Positions 59,681 to 64,000 of a stretch of DNA of 64,000 bases are shown piece after piece. The position numbers and the translations under genes are program-made. The stretch comes from Pteria penguin (lineage: Eukaryota; Mollusca; Bivalvia; Pterioida; Pteriidae). The stretch is taken from the NCBI GenBank assembly GCA_035048485.1, contig CM068584.1:59335739-59399738 (forward strand), written 5' to 3'. The notes beneath the pieces were generated by a model. It was given only the letters and a program-made list of their open reading frames with translations, had not been told where the DNA came from and did not search any database. Position 1 is the stretch's first letter. Every line of letters begins with the position of its first letter.

Positions 59681-60073
59681 AGCCTCAGTGTTGACCCCAT
59701 ATCCCAGACAATTTTGAACAAACCACATGACGTTAAAGACCGGGTGCCGAGTATAAAAGGAGAGAAGCTCCGAATGAACATGGTTTCCTCAAATTATTGA
59801 CAGGGTTCATGCCGAGAAGACCTTTTTGTGAATATCTTCTATAAATATTTACAGTTGCTCTTGTTTCGAAGCATGCAAGCTACCTCCATTATAACTTACC
59901 TATTCCCAGAGAAATTTCCCATATCCAAACAATATAAAACACACACAAAAAAAAACCCCGATGATATTATTCTTAGTCAAAGCCTTCCGTAGATTCAAAT
60001 TTCCCTGACTGACAGAAGGGGGCGGAGTTTACCATGGAAACGTCTTCATGTATATTTACTACGGAAGTTCCCA

Positions 60074-60738
60074 TTATTCAGTGTGACCGTAAAACTCACG
60101 GAATTCTACAGAATTTGTTTGAAATCCAAAAACAAAAAATGTTATATAAATAAATACTAGAGGAAGTAATGCGGTAAAATCAAAATAAATAATCCTGTGT
60201 ATTATTCCCATATACTCATCGCTATCTAAATTCGGCAACCACCCACGAACTAGTTTCAAAACACAATCCGGCACGATATCTCAACGATGCCAAACAAAGT
60301 GACATACTCGTAGGTCACGATCCATAGCTAGCCGTTTCTTACTTACATTTCTATCATCACTAAGAACCAATCTGTGAAAAAGCATAGTCCAGAATTTTTG
60401 TATAATTCCTTGCGTAGACTGCTGTTCTTTTTACTTTTTACACCAGGCCCCCTACCATCTTTCCACCAAAACTGTCGGGTTTCCTCCGAGGTAATACATG
60501 GTTTACAAAAACAATACGGACATTCCTCTCTTTCACTGTTTTGTTCGACCACAAACGGGTACACTGAATTCTCATTGCGTTCGGTTTGACACAAGTCACC
60601 TGTTTCAGTTGCTACACCCACATAAGTTTTATGATACACCTTCCTCTTTTGTTGTTGGCATATCCAATCTTAATTGCGTAAAATGTCTTCAATTACATCA
60701 TACTGCTCATCAAAAAGTTCTAAAATTCTTGACGCCAT
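60074..60738 (-). pseudogene. P2X7-ballast-like domain (copy 2)
   Basis: As 14315-14981. Here VKSKKNSSLRKELYK is in frame, where copy 1 has an extra base and reads KEQQSTQ. The shared TAA and TGA remain. Confidence 0.4.
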
Positions 60739-61154
60739 TTTGTAGAGCAGACCGCGGGAAATGACGATATCTTGCCTATATGTAATGCGTTATCACCTTA
60801 CGATCACTGACCAGCTCGGACATTTATGTAATACTATACCCTTACCATCCTTACCTCCTATAGTTAAAGACAAGGGGGTGGTCCAGAGGAGATCAAAGGG
60901 CGCAGAGTCATTTCGTGACATTATATACAAAATAATTTCGCTTTTATGTTGTTATTATACATGTAAACATGTCTTGTGTAATATGAGAATATTAATTTAT
61001 TGTTTCGATCCGTTCTTTTATCAATTTATATTGCTTTCAATTGCATACACATATCAATTAGTTCAGAAACCCCTTGGTGCCTCTAAATATATGCATGTAA
61101 TATAGGGTGGAATTGTCGGTATTGTTTCATTTATGCAACTATTGTTTATCGAAG

Positions 61155-62285
61155 ATGGCGGTTTATCATGGATGTACGTGTAGTGGTATGTTACCCATAC
61201 ACTACATCCGATTCACGAACGGCACGGGATGCGGAAAGTTGGGAGTTCAAAAGCGAAGGCAATACTTCAAAAGCATAAAACCCCACGTGAAAGAAGAATA
61301 TGAAGAAAGTATTAGTCTGGCTCTAGGGGGAGAAGTTGCCTTTTCACCTGGAGATGGAATTGACATTATGACGGACGCTAGGCATGGTTGGCGAAAAATG
61401 CAAATGACACAAATGTAGTTGCGATTGGCAACAAAACACAACGTCATTCGGTGTGAACATATGACAAAACGAGATGACCCTATATCGCAAAGGCACGGAC
61501 TTCTGCGGACACAGAGGATATATGAATCCGTGGCAGCTGAGGGTATATGGATGAAAACCCATACCCATGACAGAAATCTGTCTATAAATAAATTCGTCAG
61601 AGATGCACATGGTACCGTTAACCAGATTGATTTATGGCACGGGGTAAAATCGGTAAAGGCAGCGATGAAAAAAGTCTCAAGTGGTCCTTTATATTTGAGG
61701 AATAAAACTTGGTCGGTGCTTATACAGGATAAAGTCGAGCCTGTCGCCACACATTGTCATTGAGCTGTCAAAAATTGCGAGAGTGACCCTGAGAAACTAA
61801 GACTGCTTCTCATCAATGTCTTAGATCATTACCAGAACAACCATGAGAGGTGTCACAGATAATCGAGATGTAAAAGGGATTCGAACTACGAATCATCCCG
61901 ACAAGTTCTGGCCGATGACGTGTCGCGGAACCTTCTCCGAGGCGTAATAACTAATTCGACATTATTTAAGAATGCCAGCGATTTCGTCTTGGGGAAGAAT
62001 TCTTACTATGTTGAAAGCTTCAACAATACAATTAATATGTTCCAAGACCAGCGGATTTCGTTCACAGATGATGGGTATCGCGTGCGAGGTGACTTGCAGT
62101 CTGTCACTGGAACGAAAATGTTGACCGCGAATATACGCCAGTTTGGAATTCGGAACGCTCTAATGCCCCAAGAAGTTCCAAAGAAAAAAAGAACTACAAG
62201 GCACCAACGTACAACTACAGACGTAGTATCTGGAGACGACAGATGGGCGAATTTTCTGAATAATTCTTTTTTTGGTGCTTTTTGA
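61155..62285 (+). pseudogene. Kolobok-like DDE transposase remnant (copy 2)
   Basis: As 15397-16528 but open through NQIDLWHGVKSVKAAMKKVS to KVEPVATHCH. The shared frame change after HGWRK remains. Confidence 0.5.
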
Positions 62286-62718
62286 GATTTTACAACGAAA
62301 TATACTTTTAACCTGTAATTAATTTTCAATAATTTGCAACCGTGCACCGCGTGATACGTAAAATTAGATTATAAATTTTCTACATGCATGGTATCTTTAT
62401 ATATAGTATTGTTGTTTATATGATAGGTTTTTATAAATGATTGATATAAACATTTCCTTTGTCTGTTGATTGATTATTTATTTTTATTTATCATGATTAT
62501 GTCAGTCCCTAGTCCACAAATGCTGTATGTAACTCTTTGCACTTATCATACCGAAGCTGTGGTACTATCTCATCGTATGTTTACAATCCGATGCTCAGTA
62601 ACAGCACGTGCGCTGGAACGCATGGTGTCTATCTTATCTGCAGCAGAGCCGCCCATCACCATAACGGCTTAATTGCTGTAGGGGTGTAAAATAAGTAGGT
62701 CAGAACCCGGTCTTTAAC

Positions 62719-63700
62719 CTTGTGCCGGAACAAGCGAGTAGTAATGGCAATTGCCTTTTCAATTCAGTTTCCATACACTTATCCGGAAATGAATCACTAG
62801 CTAAAGAATTAAGAGTAAGAACGGCAATACAGCTTTGTATGAACAGGGCATACTATGTAGAGAGTAATGCTCAGAACGGATTCGAATGGTGCTCTGGTGG
62901 GATTGACGAGGAAATTGAAGGCTGTCCTGTTGATCGTAATTTCAGCTCCATTTGAGGGGTGCACGCACTTAGTAGCGTTGTGAATGCTCCTATTAGGTCG
63001 ATTTACCCTATGGTCAATGGTGCAATGGATGAACACATTCGCATTTTAAATACAACTTTGACCCCTCGCCCCTCCTCGGAAACCCCCAGTAGGGAAAGCC
63101 GTATGCTCTTGGAGCGGTCCCATGGTATGTAAAGGTAAATTGTGGAAACCTAATCACTTTTGCCCCATCGTGCCCTCAAACACCATCGAACCCATGGTAA
63201 TTTCCATTAACGATGAAGATCACCCCCCCCCCCCCCTCAGTAAGCCTGTCGCGCCACCTAGGTTGCAACAAGTCAAGCCAGTACGTCCCAGAGCTCCTTC
63301 GAGTCCAACTTGTGAACCCCCCTCCCCAGCGCATGTGCATGGTGACCTCAGTTCACTAGAAGAGGAACCCCTGAACACTAGTGCCCCTCCCTTCCCCTCA
63401 ACTCCCGACAGTTTCCCTGTCTCGCCATTATCTGTAGTGGACCCTATTTCTCCACTCCTCTCACATTTGGAGAAGGACATTAATGAAGACGGGGACGTAT
63501 CTTGCACACAGATAGAACCACCTAGTTCCCCTAATTGGGAACTCAAAGAGGGTCTTGGTGAAATTGTAGAGACTATTGAGGACGAAAGAGAGTTCGCTGT
63601 CGATATGGCCGCGTTGGGTACTTTAAGTGGGAAAGTTTTAGACACCACTTCAACAATTGAAATTCAAAAAAAATTCGCAAACTCAAAAGGCTCTGAATGA
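62719..63700 (+). pseudogene. OTU-like domain and Pro-rich linker (copy 2)
   Basis: As 16961-17941. From MVCKGKLWKPNHFCPIV onward the frame is open for 192 codons through the Pro/Ser-rich acidic linker, because the C run at 63223 keeps phase. The in-frame TGA after RNFSSI and the frame change before CSWSGPMV are also here. Confidence 0.65.
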
Positions 63701-64000
63701 CATCCCCAATGGGACCAAAAATAACGTGTACTTTTTACTTAAAAATAAATCGAATCAAGATAAAAAGACAGTAAACGAAGTTCATTTGAAGATGATTGCG
63801 GGATGTTGGATTCGAACTTCGGGACCTCCCCTACTTACCATTTCCTTATTGTCCCTGATGGACAATATAAAACTATATTTTTAAGGAAGGGTGAATACTT
63901 AACGGATGAAAAACCCAAAAATTATTTATGACAAAATAACTCCCCAGCCTGAATGTTCTCAAATATTATTTCTTCATAGGTATTATGTGCGCCTTAAAAA
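63701..64000 (+). pseudogene. Start of the MULE-like region (copy 2, cut by window end)
   Basis: Matches 17942-18241. Continues beyond the window. Confidence 0.5.

Larger units (their letters stand above)
45733..64000 (+). repeat. Copy 2 of the duplicated segment
   Basis: Direct repeat of 1-18241 at an offset growing from 45732 to 45759. The left flank of the homologous sequence is visible only for this copy (37580-45732), because copy 1 is truncated by the window. Gene-free stretches of copy 1 (intron, AT-rich spacer and simple-repeat stretches described at the copy 1 coordinates) have direct counterparts here and hold nothing extra. Some frames are better here (Kolobok-like gene, OTU linker, YqaJ-PHD 3' part). 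Others are worse (SAP-SWIM-YqaJ, transposase, SGNH). Confidence 0.97.

Overview
This is eukaryotic genomic DNA: AT-rich, with short exons bounded by GT/AG introns, tRNA-headed SINEs, a LINE, MITEs, minisatellites and many decayed DNA-transposon genes. The mix of families (SAP-SWIM-YqaJ and YqaJ-PHD proteins, THAP-DDE transposase, KptA-like exons, lone SGNH domains, a SINE with a V-type 3' body) suggests a mollusc, probably a bivalve. That is inference from gene families; no species-diagnostic gene is present. I see no convincing single-copy housekeeping gene. Nearly everything recognisable is mobile or mobile-derived.

Layout. (1) 1-18241 and 45733-64000 are two near-identical, same-strand copies of one segment, running off both window edges. 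They differ mostly by 1-nt indels in short homopolymers, plus a few substitutions. A 500-bp run of N (37080-37579) lies between them. The segment carries, in order: a SAP-SWIM-YqaJ nuclease gene (+) convergent with a multi-exon THAP/DDE transposase gene (-), together an ISL2EU-like DNA transposon; the 3' half of a YqaJ-PHD gene; an SGNH-domain fragment; a 631-bp TA-flanked MITE; a tRNA 2'-phosphotransferase (KptA)-like pseudogene; a LINE 3' fragment; a PHD finger; a P2X7-ballast-like fragment; a Kolobok-like DDE gene; and an OTU-protease-like domain running into a MULE-like transposase. (2) 18242-37079 is unique here: the rest of the MULE-like gene, minisatellites, a second SGNH gene, two SINEs with perfect target-site duplications, a second KptA-like exon, a minus-strand LINE (about 33.2 to 29.5 kb) whose 3' tail matches the SINE tails, an RPA-like OB-fold fragment and a second P2X7-ballast-like fragment. 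(3) 37580-45732 follows the gap: a retroelement gag-like remnant interrupted by an implausible poly-G tract, a 0.8-kb TTAA-flanked MITE with perfect 31-bp inverted repeats, a SINE, and the 5' half of the YqaJ-PHD gene.

How the parts relate. The second copy shows both edges of the ISL2EU-like element. The YqaJ-PHD coding sequence stops at about 45372 and resumes at about 51682, and the 6.3 kb between begins and ends with short imperfect inverted repeats next to AT dinucleotides. So a transposon that carries its own YqaJ nuclease sits inside another YqaJ nuclease gene. Many frame breaks differ between the copies and each copy often keeps the frame the other loses. This points to consensus error or allelic noise more than to decay, and raises the possibility that the duplication is an assembly artefact (two haplotigs joined across the gap). 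Some defects are shared by both copies and are probably real.
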